A stretch of 64,000 nucleotides of DNA from Salegentibacter sp. (GTDB lineage Bacteria > Bacteroidota > Bacteroidia > Flavobacteriales > Flavobacteriaceae): contig JAGXIH010000017.1 of the NCBI GenBank assembly GCA_024635795.1, positions 354,242-418,241 of the forward strand. Direction: 5' to 3'. The position numbers and the translations under genes are program-made. The notes under the pieces are model-generated. The model had not been told where the DNA came from. It saw nothing but the letters and a program-made list of their open reading frames with translations, and searched no databases. Positions 63,367 through 64,000 of this stretch are shown here, one piece after another (positions within the stretch are counted from its first letter, which is position 1; each line of letters begins with the position of its first letter).

Positions 63367-63390
63367 AAAAACCACCGCATTGCGGTGGTT
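63367..63390 (-). terminator. Terminator of tRNA-Ala
   Basis: A stem of ACCACCGCA/TGCGGTGGT lies directly after the tRNA on its strand and is followed by Ts (GGTGGTTTTTC). Confidence 0.8.
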
Positions 63391-63391
63391 T

Positions 63392-63468
63392 TGGTGGAGA
63401 ATATCGGAGTCGAACCGATGACCTTTTGGCTGCCAGCCAAACGCTCTAGCCAACTGAGCTAATCCCCC
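63392..63468 (-). tRNA. tRNA-Ala (GGC anticodon)
   Basis: A full cloverleaf on the minus strand: acceptor GGGGGAT with ATTCTCC (two G-T pairs), D-arm with AGTTGGCTA, an anticodon arm TTTGG-CTGGCAG-CCAAA giving anticodon GGC for alanine, and a T-arm ATCGG-TTCGACT-CCGAT. The CCA end is encoded. Confidence 0.93.
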
Positions 63469-63542
63469 AATTTGGAAAGGCAAATGTAATAATTTTCTGT
63501 AAATTCCAACAAAGAACTTTTAATTAATATTTCTGAAGAAAA

Positions 63543-63887
63543 ATGATTAGAAAAGCTAGCCTGAAGGACCTCAACGAAATCAAAAATCTCACCGAAGCCT
63601 GTGCTGAAAACCTTCAGCAACAAAATATTTTTCAATGGAACGAAGATTATCCCACCCGTGAAAGGCTCGAGAATGATATAAAAAGGGAAGAATTATTTGT
63701 TTATGAGCATGAAAAAAGGATAATCGCTATTATAGTCCTCACACCAGAAATGGATGAAGTTTACCGAAATATTAGTTGGCTTACTGAAACGGGAAATAAT
63801 TTATACGTTCACCGACTGGCCACACATCCAGATTTCTGGGGCCAGGGATACGCCAGAAAAAGAGAGTGTAATCTCAAGTCTGTCTAG
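63543..63887 (+). pseudogene. GNAT acetyltransferase cut by an insertion
   Basis: An N-terminal GNAT fragment of about 106 native residues, with the RLATHPDFWGQGYARK acetyl-CoA loop. Full GNAT proteins have about 150-165 residues; the last strands and helix (motif B) are missing. After Lys106 the reading frame passes into the left end of the IS256-type element and gains about eight foreign residues before a stop. The product would be non-functional. The 3' part should lie beyond the insertion, outside this window. Confidence 0.75.
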
Positions 63888-64000
63888 ACTTTGAAAATTA
63901 AATTAAAATTTTTAGACTAGATTATGACACAAGAAGAGATTAAAGAATTAAAGGAAAAAGCATTAAAACAATTTTTATCAGGAGAATCCCTAACCGGCAA
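63862..64000 (+). mobile_element. IS256-family insertion sequence (left end)
   Basis: Starting with GAGAGTGTAATCTCAAG, the sequence interrupts the GNAT frame. Short repeats of the GTCTAGAC/TTTAGACTAG type near 63883 and 63911 could be transposase sites. The transposase gene begins 62 bases in. The right end lies beyond the window. Confidence 0.72.
63924..64000 (+). CDS. IS256-family transposase (N-terminal part)
   Basis: The first 25 residues are visible (TQEEIKELKEKALKQFLSG, then ESLTG), which resemble the start of IS256-type (Mutator superfamily) DDE transposases of Bacteroidota. The window ends inside the gene, so the catalytic domain cannot be checked. The strand matches that of the disrupted GNAT gene. 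Confidence 0.7.
   Translation, partial: MTQEEIKELKEKALKQFLSGESLTG

Noticed and set aside
1..64000. CRISPR arrays, prophage, integrated elements other than the right-edge IS
   Set aside because: No regularly spaced repeats, phage structural genes, integrase or attachment repeats were seen. The only tRNA (63.4 kb) has no adjacent integrase within the window.

Overview
The window comes from a Bacteroidota genome, almost certainly a marine or halophilic member of the Flavobacteriaceae. A Gramella/Salegentibacter/Zunongwangia-like relative is my best guess, without proof. The reasons are a moderately AT-rich chromosome, the Bacteroidota promoter signature (TTG, about 19 bases, TAnnTTTG) upstream of several genes, a complete Bat aerotolerance operon, an IPExxxVDY-family protein, an ALDH7-type dehydrogenase next to 3-hydroxyanthranilate dioxygenase, and AddA/AddB-like genes flanking kbl and an OmpA/TSP3 protein. 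Most of the window is ordinary core chromosome. Real accessory DNA is only at the right edge, where an IS256-type element has cut a GNAT gene, and around 42 kb, where a toxin-antitoxin pair has decayed.

Layout. 0.1-3.2 kb: a YheT-like hydrolase, then a yicC-gmk-nadD operon. 3.2-4.3 kb: a possible structured RNA, a Kbp/YgaU-like BON-LysM protein and a leader-like terminator region. 4.3-7.4 kb: gpsA, pheS and small conserved genes, including a 55-residue membrane protein. 7.4-10.7 kb: cvpA, then a SulP transporter with a beta-carbonic anhydrase (likely bicarbonate uptake). 10.8-19.9 kb: one long leftward Bat operon (moxR, DUF58, a two-TM protein, batA, batB, batC, batD, batE). 20-31.3 kb: a DUF4382 lipoprotein, an SDR, an AlbA_2/Schlafen-type protein coupled to a metallophosphatase, an acyl-ACP desaturase, an EamA exporter, a Crp-type regulator, an old yellow enzyme, an ALDH7, 3-hydroxyanthranilate dioxygenase and a lipoprotein isoaspartyl peptidase. 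31.5-37.7 kb: a GbsR/MarR-controlled RND efflux operon with a clear inverted-repeat operator. 37.8-43.7 kb: thioredoxin, a membrane nucleotide cyclase with a PAP2 phosphatase, a CYTH protein, the broken toxin-antitoxin pair and dinB. 43.7-52.2 kb: a housekeeping block (pyk, IPExxxVDY, rnc, fabF, acpP; then purN, rnhA, a PfkB kinase and a PurF-like protein). 52.2-52.8 kb: three tandem near-identical small RNA genes. 52.8-63.3 kb: superoxide dismutase, AddA-like helicase-nuclease, kbl, OmpA/TSP3, AddB-like nuclease and a hydrolase. 63.4-64 kb: tRNA-Ala(GGC), a truncated GNAT and the IS256-type left end.

The signals most worth following are the three tandem small RNAs at 52.25-52.75 kb, each with its own promoter-like box and terminator, with a covarying base pair between copies 1 and 2; three genes (7.4 kb, two divergent; 42.5 kb) whose TAnnTTTG box ends exactly four bases before the start codon, suggesting leaderless mRNAs; the 15-bp-closed structured element at 3.3-3.44 kb; and the GbsR operator. 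I found no CRISPR array, prophage, rRNA or recognised complete defence system.
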